A stretch of 64,000 nucleotides of DNA from Peptoniphilus genitalis (GTDB taxonomy: Bacteria; Bacillota; Clostridia; Tissierellales; Peptoniphilaceae). Below the pieces are notes generated by a model, which saw nothing but the letters and a program-made list of their open reading frames with translations, made no database searches and had not been told where the DNA came from. Positions 52,401 through 60,019 of the stretch are shown here, piece by piece. A program made the position numbers and the translations under genes. How positions within the stretch are numbered: position 1 is the stretch's first letter; each line of letters starts with the position of its first letter. The stretch lies in the NCBI RefSeq assembly GCF_023614525.1, contig NZ_CP097885.1, positions 1,610,501 through 1,674,500 of the forward strand, in the 5' to 3' direction.

Positions 52401-52566
52401 TAAGATCACATACAAGTCTGATGATGAAGTTGAAAAAGCTATTGAAGCAGAAAAAGAATTTATCAAATCAGAAACTCTTGCACTTGATATTGTAAAAGAA
52501 GACAATGAAGCAGAAGTTGAAAGTCTAAATGGTCACGACATTAAAATAAATATTGAAAAAATGTAA
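49465..52566 (+). CDS. ileS: Isoleucyl-tRNA synthetase, type 2, with GXHH signature
   Basis: The class I synthetase charges tRNA-Ile. The 1033-residue chain has the HUP catalytic core, a CP1 editing insert (about 190-400), KMSKS at residues 592-596, an anticodon-binding domain and a long C-terminal extension of the type 2 (eukaryote-like) IleRS. The first signature, normally HXGH, reads GIHH at residues 56-59 (bases 49630-49641), the swapped GXHH form. Type 2 enzymes resist mupirocin, and a GXHH member was reported to be hyper-resistant. ATG follows AAGGAG. It is controlled by the isoleucine T-box. Confidence 0.96.
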   Translation: MKVFKELSKDSVSEREEQVSKFWDEIDLLHKSVESRKDGENYIFYEGPPTANGKPGIHHVMARTLKDLTCRYHTMLGYQVKRKAGWDTHGLPVEIEVEKRLDLHNKQDIESYGVEAFNKKCKESVFEYEKEWRTLTRRMGYLIDLDHPYITLQNSYIESVWHILDKMFKDGLIYEGHKIVPYCPRCGTGLASHEVAQGYEEIKTTTATCRFKLKDKENEYFLAWTTTPWTLPSNVALAVNPKVEYVKVKHADGHIYYVAKSLAKQVFKDDEYEVLEEMLGKDLEYTEYEQLLKFLEPDKKAFYVICADYVTTEDGTGIVHIAPAFGEDDYQTARGYDLPMLKPVDDDGKFTDTPWKGQFVIDADHDVLHYLMDHDLLFAKQKMLHNYPHCWRCHTPLIYYAHPSWYIEVTKFKDKLIENNNGVNWFPDFVGEKRFGNWLENLNDWAISRSRYWGTPLPIWRCECGHTESVGSIEDLRNKAIEDVAEDVELHRPYVDDIHIKCPKCGKPMTREADVIDVWFDSGAMPFAQWHYPFENKDNFDELFPADFICEGIDQTRGWFYSLIAISTYMTGKSPYKNVLVNDLILDKEGKKMSKSRGNTVAPFELFDKYGADVVRWYLLYVSPPWTPTKFDEDGLREIESKFFRSLRNTYNFFSLYANTDKIDPREVKVSYDDLEEIDKWLLSKYHRLVKNVREDMEAFELTKVVREIQDFVIEDVSNWYIRRNRRRFWKTDKDNTKIAVYKTTYEVLLGVTKLIAPMVPFLSEELFKSLTDEESVHLADYPTYDENMINDKVEEKMDLVRDLVTLGRASREEAKIKVRQPLSKVIIDGKYKEIIGDLTELIKEELNVKEVQFEHDLSEYMEFELKPNFKVCGSILGSKVKDFGKALREANAKDLLAKLEEGKVTLELAGEDTEIERDFVEVKISAKEGFDVIMENNLFVILDTELNEELLNEGYVREFVSKIQQLRKKKDLDILDNIKITYKSDDEVEKAIEAEKEFIKSETLALDIVKEDNEAEVESLNGHDIKINIEKM

Positions 52567-52578
52567 GCTTATAAGCTT

Positions 52579-52611
52579 AAAGGCTCTGGGGATCCAGGGC
52601 CTTATTTTTTT
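52579..52611 (+). terminator. ileS terminator
   Basis: AAGGCTCTGG and CCAGGGCCTT pair with one wobble around GGAT, followed by T residues. Confidence 0.9.
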
Positions 52612-52631
52612 GTCTTAAATTATATAAAAAA

Positions 52632-52645
52632 TTAACTGAGGTTAA
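52632..52645. promoter_or_regulatory. Inverted repeat TTAAC-N4-GTTAA, candidate operator
   Basis: TTAACTGAGGTTAA is an inverted repeat 15 bases before a TATAAT (52661-52666), so a bound protein would cover the -35 region. It contains AGGTTAA, resembling one half of a DtxR/IdeR box. A related site, TAAAC-N4-GTTAACAA, lies before the NEAT operon (57486). Binding is inferred. Confidence 0.5.
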
Positions 52646-52660
52646 CAAGGACCTAGTCCC

Positions 52661-52666
52661 TATAAT
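52661..52666 (+). promoter_or_regulatory. Probable -10 element of the DUF454-ABC-regulator operon
   Basis: TATAAT at 52661-52666 lies just after the inverted repeat. The leader to 52804 is about 130 bases, AT-rich, and contains the second repeat at 52713. Confidence 0.5.
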
Positions 52667-52712
52667 TCAACATATAAGATAAAAAAAGTGAATTTATTTA
52701 AGAAAAATAAAA

Positions 52713-52727
52713 TGATACCCAATATCA
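52713..52727. promoter_or_regulatory. TGATA-N5-TATCA repeat, Fur-box-like
   Basis: TGATACCCAATATCA shares the frame TGATA-N3-AATATCA with the site at 57535. The end arms match the Fur 7-1-7 consensus TGATAAT-N-ATTATCA. Confidence 0.5.
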
Positions 52728-52804
52728 ATATTATTTACTTATAAAAATTTCTTTGTTAGTATTTATCATGAAAAATTAAGAAACTAAAGTTAAGGAGGAT
52801 ATAA

Positions 52805-53167
52805 TTGAAGATTTTATTTTTAATACTTGGATTTATATTTTTGGGGATTGGAATAATCGGTATATATTTGCCCTTATTACCTGCGACTCCCTTCTTGTTA
52901 CTTGCAACTTATTGCTTTGCAAGAGGATCAAAAAAGTTCAACGACTATTTTATTTCTACTAAATTATACAAGGAAAATATTGAGCCAATAAAAAACAAGA
53001 CTGGCATGACAAGAGAGAGGAAGATGAAGATACTCATGACAATCACTTTCTTTTTAGCTATATCATTTTATTTTGTAAACAACTTGCATGCTAGAATTAC
53101 ACTTTTATTAGTGCTTATTTTTCACTACATATATTTTATTTTTAAAATTAAGACAATCAAGGAGTAG
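52805..53167 (+). CDS. DUF454 (YbaN-like) small membrane protein
   Basis: The 120-residue protein has three to four hydrophobic segments and the DUF454 signature GIIGIYLPLLPATPFLLLATYCFARGS near the N-terminus. The TTG start follows AAGGAGG. Function is unknown; the family is found near iron and haem genes in several bacteria, which fits the neighbourhood here. The ABC gene starts two bases after it. Confidence 0.85.
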   Translation: MKILFLILGFIFLGIGIIGIYLPLLPATPFLLLATYCFARGSKKFNDYFISTKLYKENIEPIKNKTGMTRERKMKILMTITFFLAISFYFVNNLHARITLLLVLIFHYIYFIFKIKTIKE

Positions 53168-53169
53168 AA

Positions 53170-54888
53170 ATGTTTAACAAGAAATTATTCAATGAATTAA
53201 AAAGTGAAAAGCTACAAATCTTAAAGCTTTTACTTATAAAAATTTTACAAATGACAACTAATGTTGCCATGATTTTTTTAATAGGCAAGTCTATAGAAGC
53301 TTTAATTAGTTCAAGCTTTAGTGGGAGCAAATTTATTTTATTTATGCTCATGATAATTGGACTAAATATTTTCTTAATAAAAATAGAATCTAGTATATCT
53401 TATAAGGCTTCCTATAGGATTAAAAATACCTTGAGAGAAAGACTAATGAAGAAGGTTTTTTCTTTTAAGATGGAGTATGGGAGCAAAGTTTCTATTTCAG
53501 AAGTTATAAATTTAGGCGTAGAAGGGATAGAACAACTCAATTTATTTTACTCTGCGCTCTTGCCACAACTTCTCTTCTCCCTAATAGGTCCCCTAATTTT
53601 ATTTTGCCTACTTTCCTTTTTAAATTTCAAAATTGCAATAATAATGCTCTTACTAATACCACTAATACCTATTGCCATAATGATGGTGCAAAAACTTGCA
53701 AAGAAAGTCGTGAAAACTTATTGGAAATCATATACAAATTTGTCAGAAGTTTTTATTGACTTCCTATATGGCTTAACAAATTTAGAAGTTTTTAATGCAG
53801 ATGAAGACTACAATGACCTATTGAATGAAAAGGCAGAAGACTTTAGAGTAAAAACCATGAAGCTCCTCATGATGCAACTTAATAACATTACAGTTCTAGA
53901 CTTAATTTCTTATGCAGGATCAGCCTTGGGAATAATTTTATCCATATATTATTATTCTAGGGGGCAGCTTTCTGTCTTTGCAGCCTTTTCTTTTATACTC
54001 TTAAGCCAAGAATTTTTCTTGCCTTTAAGAAGGTTGGGGGCACTTTTCCATGTCGCAATGAATGGGATCACAGCAGCTAATTCCCTCTTTGAAATTTTAG
54101 AAATAGAAAGTATAGATGATTTTGAAGACCTACTAAAGGATGAGAAAGTAGATGTAGAAGTAAAAAATTTAAGTTTTTCTTACGGAGAAAAGGAAGTTTT
54201 AAAAGACTTAAATATGAAGATTAAGTCGAACAAAATCACAGCCATAGTAGGAGAAAGTGGTTGTGGGAAGTCTACTCTTGCGAAATTAGTTGGTGGATTT
54301 GAAAGAAATTATGATGGAGAGATACTTTACAATGGCTTAAGTGAAATTTCAAATGATTCTTTAAATGAAAATATAATGTTAGTAGACAATAACCCCTACT
54401 TCTTTAAGGAAAGTCTTAGATATAATCTTAAAATGGCAAATAAAAATGCAGATGATGATAAGTTAATAGAAGTTTTAGAAGAGGTTGGTCTTTATTCTTA
54501 CTTTAAAAATATAGGAGGCTTAGATAGCATCCTAGAAAGTGCTGGCAACAACCTATCAGGTGGACAAAAACAAAGGCTTGCAATAGGAAGGGCCCTTTTG
54601 AAAGAACCAAAGATTTTAATTTTAGATGAGTCCATTTCAAATATAGATAAGGAATCAGAAGATTTGATTTTAGATCTTATACAAAAATTAAAAGAAAAAA
54701 TGACCATTATTCTTATTACTCATAGACTCAACACAGTCCTTCAGGCAGACTATATTTACTATCTTGACAATAAGAAGGTAGCTGAAGAAGGAAGTTTTGA
54801 AGAAATAAGTAAGGGAGAATTATTTTCTGGTATTTATAGATACCAAAGGGAATTAGAAATGTGGGGTTTAAATGAAGAAATTAATTGA
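53170..54888 (+). CDS. ABC half-transporter (membrane plus ATPase), first of a pair
   Basis: The 572-residue chain has six membrane helices (about 20-310) and a nucleotide-binding domain: Walker A GESGCGKST at 361-369, signature LSGGQ at 462-466 and ILILDES as Walker B. Asp-Glu-Ser replaces the commoner DEA/DEP after the catalytic Glu. It is of exporter type IV fold, like CydD or IrtA/YbtP. It overlaps its partner by 17 bases. In an iron-linked locus, siderophore or haem traffic is plausible, but direction and substrate are unknown. Confidence 0.88.
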   Translation: MFNKKLFNELKSEKLQILKLLLIKILQMTTNVAMIFLIGKSIEALISSSFSGSKFILFMLMIIGLNIFLIKIESSISYKASYRIKNTLRERLMKKVFSFKMEYGSKVSISEVINLGVEGIEQLNLFYSALLPQLLFSLIGPLILFCLLSFLNFKIAIIMLLLIPLIPIAIMMVQKLAKKVVKTYWKSYTNLSEVFIDFLYGLTNLEVFNADEDYNDLLNEKAEDFRVKTMKLLMMQLNNITVLDLISYAGSALGIILSIYYYSRGQLSVFAAFSFILLSQEFFLPLRRLGALFHVAMNGITAANSLFEILEIESIDDFEDLLKDEKVDVEVKNLSFSYGEKEVLKDLNMKIKSNKITAIVGESGCGKSTLAKLVGGFERNYDGEILYNGLSEISNDSLNENIMLVDNNPYFFKESLRYNLKMANKNADDDKLIEVLEEVGLYSYFKNIGGLDSILESAGNNLSGGQKQRLAIGRALLKEPKILILDESISNIDKESEDLILDLIQKLKEKMTIILITHRLNTVLQADYIYYLDNKKVAEEGSFEEISKGELFSGIYRYQRELEMWGLNEEIN

Positions 54889-56530
54889 ATATAAAAATTT
54901 AATAGGGAAACTCCTATCTCTTGTGGGTGATTTGAAGTTACAAATGTTTTTTGCCATATTTTTTGGTGCAAGTGGACACATATTTGCGACCTTATTGCCA
55001 TCACTAGGCTTATTCTACCTAAGTAAGATACTTTTAAAGCAAACTATAAATTTAAAATTAATAATGGGTATCTTATTCACTTTAGCTATACTAAGAGCAA
55101 TATTTAAGTACCTTGAACAGCTTTTAAATCACTATATAGCCTTCAAAATTTTAGCAATATTAAGAGATAAAATTTTCAGAAAGCTAAGGTCTTTGGGACC
55201 AGCTAAGATGAATGGAAAAAATAAGGGGGAATTAATTTCTATTATCACATCAGATATAGAACTACTAGAGGTCTTTTATGCACACACAATTTCTCCTGTT
55301 TGTATAGCCCTAGTGCACACTTTATTTTTCTTTATAATCTTGTGGAAATTTAATCCAATTTATTCTTGGATACTTTTAGCTTTTCACTTGTTATTAGCTA
55401 TTATTATCCCAATTATTACTGAGAAATCTGCTAGAGAAATTGGGAGAAGGCAGAGGAAGAATTTATCGAGTTTAAATTCTCTAATCCTGGATAGCTTTAA
55501 GGGAATAAAAGAAATTATTAATTTTTCTTACTTTGATGATAGGTATAAAGAGATTGAATTTGAAGCAAACAAGCTAAATAGGTCTACCAAGATTCTTACA
55601 GAAAAGTCATCTAGTAATTTTGCACTCACATCTTTTACCATAATACTTGGAGACTTAATTTTTACTTTGGCAGCCTTTAAGCTTTACGAGGAGTCTATCC
55701 TAGACCTTAGTGGCTTATTATTTCCCTTGGGAGTTTTCATTTCTTCTTTTGGACCAACAAGTGCCCTTTCATCTCTTGCAAATAATTTAGTTTTGACCTT
55801 TGCTTGCGGCAAGAGAGTCATGGAACTTTTAGAAGAGGATCCTCTTACACCAATAAATTATGAGGGAGAAGAAATTGATTATGAAAATATGAGTCTTGAA
55901 GAAGTAAATTTCTCTTATGATGATACAAAACTTATTAATGATTTTAATTTTAAAGCTTCATTAAATGAGATAATAGGCCTAAAAGGCAAAAGCGGTTGCG
56001 GCAAGTCAACCTTAATAAAATTAATGATGAGATTTTATGATACAAAAAGTGGTAAAATTTGCATAAATGATATAAACATAAAAGACTTGAATACCTTAAA
56101 TTTAAGAGAAAACATTTCATACTTAAGTCAAGAAACCCACCTATTTAGAGGAAGCATTAGAGATAACTTGAAAATTGCAAAAAAAGATGCAAGTGAAGAG
56201 GAATTAATAGAAGCTTGCAAGAAGGCAAATATATATGATTTCATAATGACTCTTGAAAAGGGATTTGACACAGAGATAGTAAAAGAAAATAATGAAATCT
56301 CCACTGGACAAGCTCAGAGGCTAGCTTTAGCAAGAATCTTTTTAAGAAAGTCTAAGTTATATCTACTTGATGAACCAACAGCCAACATAGACGCCTTAAA
56401 CGAAGGGATAATTTTAAAGTCCCTATATAAGGAGAGAAAAAATAAAAATATTATAATTTCATCTCACAGAGATAGTTCCCTTAGGATTTGTGACAGAATA
56501 GTAGAAGTAAAGAGAGAAATGGAGTCATAA
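54872..56530 (+). CDS. ABC half-transporter, second of a pair, with ISTGQ signature
   Basis: The 552-residue chain has six helices and an ATPase domain: Walker A GKSGCGKST at 372-380 and Walker B YLLDEP. The signature reads ISTGQ (476-480) in place of LSGGQ, so the heterodimer may have one weaker ATP site, a common feature of such pairs. It overlaps the first subunit gene, and the regulator follows after four bases. Confidence 0.88.
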   Translation: MKKLIEYKNLIGKLLSLVGDLKLQMFFAIFFGASGHIFATLLPSLGLFYLSKILLKQTINLKLIMGILFTLAILRAIFKYLEQLLNHYIAFKILAILRDKIFRKLRSLGPAKMNGKNKGELISIITSDIELLEVFYAHTISPVCIALVHTLFFFIILWKFNPIYSWILLAFHLLLAIIIPIITEKSAREIGRRQRKNLSSLNSLILDSFKGIKEIINFSYFDDRYKEIEFEANKLNRSTKILTEKSSSNFALTSFTIILGDLIFTLAAFKLYEESILDLSGLLFPLGVFISSFGPTSALSSLANNLVLTFACGKRVMELLEEDPLTPINYEGEEIDYENMSLEEVNFSYDDTKLINDFNFKASLNEIIGLKGKSGCGKSTLIKLMMRFYDTKSGKICINDINIKDLNTLNLRENISYLSQETHLFRGSIRDNLKIAKKDASEEELIEACKKANIYDFIMTLEKGFDTEIVKENNEISTGQAQRLALARIFLRKSKLYLLDEPTANIDALNEGIILKSLYKERKNKNIIISSHRDSSLRICDRIVEVKREMES

Positions 56531-56534
56531 GTCA

Positions 56535-57368
56535 ATGATAAACTTGAATATAACTAAAATACAAATTGAATATTTATTATTTATAAAAAATTATGAAGGA
56601 AGGAAGACTATTACAGAAGCAAGTCTATTCTTTAATTGTTCTCGCGCTAACTCAAAAAAAATTCTTGATAAAATGATTCTTACAGGCATCCTATACAAAG
56701 AGGATAATGAGTACAAGTTGACGAAAATTGGGTGTGACCTTTCTAAATTTTATAATGAGAAGCTTGAAAAGAATTTATTTGTAGTGCAAAAATTTTTGGA
56801 TATTGACGATATTCTTGCTAGGAGTATCAGCCTAGAAATATTGTCAAAGAGACTTATTCCTTATCAAGAGGCAATGGAAAAAAGATACAAGAGTATGATT
56901 TTGGCTAAAGATATTCAGGGGAGAGAGAGGGTCCAAGATATTTCCGAATATTTAGATGAGGGAAGGCATAAAATTAATTTTTCAATTAAGAAGATTGATG
57001 AAGAGAGCAAAAGATCCTTTGTAGATAATTCCATGGCACTTATGGGTTTTGATGATCACGCATATTTGATAATTGGAGAAGAATCCTATATAGAACTTTC
57101 AACTAAGACAATAAAAAAGGCTCATCACGGTTACTTTAAAAAAGCGATTGCTACAAAACTATTTTATTTCGATGATGGACAAGAAATAGAAATAAATTCT
57201 AAGGACAGGATTTTTAAGATTCCCCTTGATTTAATTGATTACTGGTCAACATCAGATGGGATAATTTTAGAGGCATCCTTGATTTTAAAAATTAAATCTC
57301 AAATGGGAATAACAATCCATGCTAAAAAAGCAAATTTTTTATTCATAGTTAACCTTTGTTTAACTTAA
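56535..57368 (+). CDS. DtxR-like winged-helix regulator with unusual C-terminal domain
   Basis: Residues about 8-62 are a winged helix (IEYLLFIKNYEG; EASLFFNCSRANSKKILDKMILTGIL; YKLTKIG), and 65-107 align with the DtxR dimerisation helices (FYNEKLEKNLFVVQKFLDIDD and ISLEILSKRL). DtxR proteins hold metal through a Cys-x2-Glu-His and two other His; here only the Glu of 'LEH' is kept, so the usual site looks lost. The last 160 residues are not a typical FeoA/SH3 domain and hold several His. It is the last gene of the ABC operon and likely controls this and the NEAT operon. Confidence 0.6.
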   Translation: MINLNITKIQIEYLLFIKNYEGRKTITEASLFFNCSRANSKKILDKMILTGILYKEDNEYKLTKIGCDLSKFYNEKLEKNLFVVQKFLDIDDILARSISLEILSKRLIPYQEAMEKRYKSMILAKDIQGRERVQDISEYLDEGRHKINFSIKKIDEESKRSFVDNSMALMGFDDHAYLIIGEESYIELSTKTIKKAHHGYFKKAIATKLFYFDDGQEIEINSKDRIFKIPLDLIDYWSTSDGIILEASLILKIKSQMGITIHAKKANFLFIVNLCLT

Positions 57369-57409
57369 AAACTTAAATTTATACACCGTAAAATATATAA
57401 AAACATTCT

Positions 57410-57441
57410 AAACTCTAGTCACTGACTAGGGTTTATTTTTA
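57410..57441 (+). terminator. Terminator of the ABC-regulator operon
   Basis: AAACTCTAGTC and GACTAGGGTTT pair with one wobble around ACT, followed by ATTTTTATT. Confidence 0.88.
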
Positions 57442-57485
57442 TTATAAAAATTAAAATAATATATTTATAAAAATTTTCCTTCAAG

Positions 57486-57499
57486 TAAACCAGAGTTAA
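57486..57499. promoter_or_regulatory. Inverted repeat TAAAC-N4-GTTAA, candidate operator
   Basis: TAAACCAGAGTTAA, followed by CAA, shares T-n-AAC-N4-GTTAACAA with 52632-52648 upstream of the ABC operon. Confidence 0.45.
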
Positions 57500-57534
57500 C
57501 AAAATTTTCATAATTCTTTTATAGCTTATTTAAT

Positions 57535-57549
57535 TGATAAGTAATATCA
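57535..57549. promoter_or_regulatory. TGATA-N5-TATCA repeat, Fur-box-like
   Basis: TGATAAGTAATATCA matches 12 of the 14 fixed positions of the Fur 7-1-7 consensus and shares TGATA-N3-AATATCA with 52713-52727. It lies 40 bases before the NEAT gene start, in the expected promoter/leader zone. Confidence 0.55.
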
Positions 57550-57588
57550 TTAACCTGAAATTATCATTTTATAAAAAGGGGTTTTATA

Positions 57589-59070
57589 ATGAAAAATAAA
57601 AAAATTTACATATCTCTAGTATTTTTATTATCTTTATTATTCTTAACGAATTTTGTATTTGCAGATAATGAAAGCACACCAGAGAAAAAAGAAATAAATT
57701 TAGAAGATGGTTGCTATGAAATTCCAATTAAGTTGTGGCATGCCATCGAAGAAAAACCGAGTATGGGTAACAAGGCCCTTATACAAAAAGCGGAGATAGA
57801 AGTAAAGAATAAGGAAGCAAATTTATACATAGGGTCAGACAAGATGGAATATATGTCTATAACAGCATCCTTGGTAAATATATATTTCCAAAAGGAAGAT
57901 GGAATTTATCATAGGGCAGAAGCAGGATGCTATGACCTAGAAGTACCTAAGGAAAAGGACAAAAGACCAAGAGTATTTAGGACAAACTTAATTAATATGG
58001 ATGAAATGACAAAGGTCTATGTAGATCCAAAGGTTGAGCCCATGGGGGACGAACCAATAAGGGCGAGAATAAAATTGGACTTTGACAAAATAAACAAAAT
58101 AAATGAAAGTGAAGCGACCCTAATAAAGAAGTTTAAAGAGGGACCAAAGAAGCCAGACTTTAATTCAAAGGAAGCAGGAGAAGTTCAAAATAAAAATTTG
58201 ATAGTCAACTACGGGCCAGAAACATTTAGTGAAGAATTTTCATTTTATGGAAACAAATTATCTGGGAAAGAAGCAGAAGAATTCACAAAGTCCTTTGATA
58301 AATTAGATCAAGTGAATGTTTTTAAGGTTGAGTTTTTAGGACCCCTAGATGAAATAACAGGCAAGGAAGAAAACGTTCAAGCAAAGAGAAAAAAGATTTA
58401 CGCAAACAAAGAATTTGATTTAAAATTACCTCTTTTAAAATTCAAAGGACAAGACAAGCTAAGCCTTTATGAAATAATTAATAGAGAAAAAAAGAAGATA
58501 GATTTCAAAGTTAATGGCGATTACATTGAATTTAAAACAAAGGATTCAGCAATCTTTATAGTGGCGAAAGCTGCTGGTTCAGGTATGCAAGCAAATCAAA
58601 CCATAGATAATAATAAATTGCCTACACTAAGCAATATAAGTACAAGCACTAGTAGTTCAAAAGAAGATAGAGCAAAGGCCTTTATGACGACAGTTAAAAA
58701 ACCACAGACACAAAAAATATCAAGCTCTTCAGATTCTTCATCCTCTATGCCAGTAGAAGAACCACAAGTTAGTTCAACAACACTAAACACAAGTCCGCCC
58801 CCTATAGGATCACTACAAAGTAAAATTTCAGGTCAAGAAAACAAGGGACCATCCTCCAATCAAAATAAAGATAAAGAGAATGGAGCAGAGGGACAAGAAA
58901 TTGAAGAAAAAGAATCCAAGGGCATTATTATTTTAATACTCCTAATATTTATAGGATTAAATGCAATAGCCTTTGTAGTAATTAGAAAGAATTTGCAAGA
59001 AGTAAAAGATATGAAAGATGAAATGATGTTTTTAGGAGGGCTAAAAGATAATGAAAAAAATAATAAATAG
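57589..59070 (+). CDS. NEAT-domain surface protein, membrane anchored
   Basis: A signal peptide (1-25, ending VFA) precedes a NEAT domain at about 36-168, recognised by EDGCYEIPIKLWHAIEEKPSMG and the NLYIGSDKMEYMSITASL strands. NEAT domains bind haem or haemoproteins at Gram-positive surfaces. The usual Tyr-x3-Tyr haem pair is not seen in the last hairpin (YVDPKVEPMGDEPIRARIK). Residues 200-345 are a second unrecognised domain, then a Ser/Gln-rich linker, and a helix at about 447-467 with a charged tail; no LPXTG motif is present. It opens a six-gene operon and overlaps the next gene by 20 bases. Confidence 0.85.
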   Translation: MKNKKIYISLVFLLSLLFLTNFVFADNESTPEKKEINLEDGCYEIPIKLWHAIEEKPSMGNKALIQKAEIEVKNKEANLYIGSDKMEYMSITASLVNIYFQKEDGIYHRAEAGCYDLEVPKEKDKRPRVFRTNLINMDEMTKVYVDPKVEPMGDEPIRARIKLDFDKINKINESEATLIKKFKEGPKKPDFNSKEAGEVQNKNLIVNYGPETFSEEFSFYGNKLSGKEAEEFTKSFDKLDQVNVFKVEFLGPLDEITGKEENVQAKRKKIYANKEFDLKLPLLKFKGQDKLSLYEIINREKKKIDFKVNGDYIEFKTKDSAIFIVAKAAGSGMQANQTIDNNKLPTLSNISTSTSSSKEDRAKAFMTTVKKPQTQKISSSSDSSSSMPVEEPQVSSTTLNTSPPPIGSLQSKISGQENKGPSSNQNKDKENGAEGQEIEEKESKGIIILILLIFIGLNAIAFVVIRKNLQEVKDMKDEMMFLGGLKDNEKNNK

Positions 59071-60019
59071 CCTTTGCCTTATGGCTCTCATTTTTACAAG
59101 TCTAATAAATGTTACCTATGCCTATTCACAAGAAATAGCAAAGACAACGCCTTATTATTCTCATCCAGTTACAGGAGTCATAGAAGACCCAGGCAACAAT
59201 CCAGGAATAGGACAGGGTATGACAGAAAATGTAGTATCTCCACAAGCCTTGGTAGAGACAACCGATGATGGAAGAATATTTTTGTCAGTACGTTATAACC
59301 TAGCCAACTATATCAAAAATGAAACCTTCGCAGTCCAAAATTATGGCGACAACAGTTTCTATTCTGTACCAGCAGAAGTTACGGGAAAGACAGCAGAAAC
59401 ACGAGATTACAGATTTGAGATACCAAGCAAAAATGTAATCGTAAGGGCAACATTTTTTGTAGGTCCAATGGGAAGGGATGTAATATTTTACTACACAATA
59501 TCAGATTTAGTTAAAGGTAACACGGACTTTGCAACTCTTCAAAATGCTTCTTCAAGACGTACAAATAAACAAGAAGCAGTAACGGAAGCCCCACAAGCAC
59601 AGGCACAGGCAAATATTCCTAAAACTAATACAAATAACAATATACCTAACCTAAGCAACTTAAAACCACTAGACAATGATGAACAAGTTGGAGAAGTTTT
59701 ACAAGCTCCTAACCAAGGAGAAGTAATAGAGCAAAAACCTGTCAACTCAAAATTTTCTGCTGGAGACTTAGGTTATGACCATGGACTTTTAACAAAGGAT
59801 TCTCCAATAATTAAAAAATTATATTATTCAGATGACCAAGATGAAAAAGAAACACAAAAGACAAAATTAGGCAAAATAACTGTAGCTTTTATTTATGGCT
59901 TAATTGGTCTCTTTGTAATACTAACAAGCGGATTTATCATACTAGCCCTCCTATCATATAACTACAAGAAAAAAGTAGAAGATGAATTAGAAGAAAAAAG
60001 GAGAAATATCTATGAATAG
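59051..60019 (+). CDS. Shp-like cell-surface haem-binding protein
   Basis: A signal peptide (1-25) precedes a haem-binding Shp domain: YYSHPVTGVIEDPG, GIGQGMTENVVSPQAL and a NEAT-like beta-sandwich to about residue 155. Streptococcal Shp ligates haem iron by two methionines; Met57 (GQGM) and Met140 (VGPMGRD) sit in the equivalent places, 83 residues apart. A low-complexity linker (170-215) and a C-terminal helix (about 278-306) with a basic tail anchor it. It lies between the NEAT protein and the lipoprotein receptor, as in streptococcal shr-shp-htsA. Confidence 0.85.
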   Translation: MKKIINSLCLMALIFTSLINVTYAYSQEIAKTTPYYSHPVTGVIEDPGNNPGIGQGMTENVVSPQALVETTDDGRIFLSVRYNLANYIKNETFAVQNYGDNSFYSVPAEVTGKTAETRDYRFEIPSKNVIVRATFFVGPMGRDVIFYYTISDLVKGNTDFATLQNASSRRTNKQEAVTEAPQAQAQANIPKTNTNNNIPNLSNLKPLDNDEQVGEVLQAPNQGEVIEQKPVNSKFSAGDLGYDHGLLTKDSPIIKKLYYSDDQDEKETQKTKLGKITVAFIYGLIGLFVILTSGFIILALLSYNYKKKVEDELEEKRRNIYE

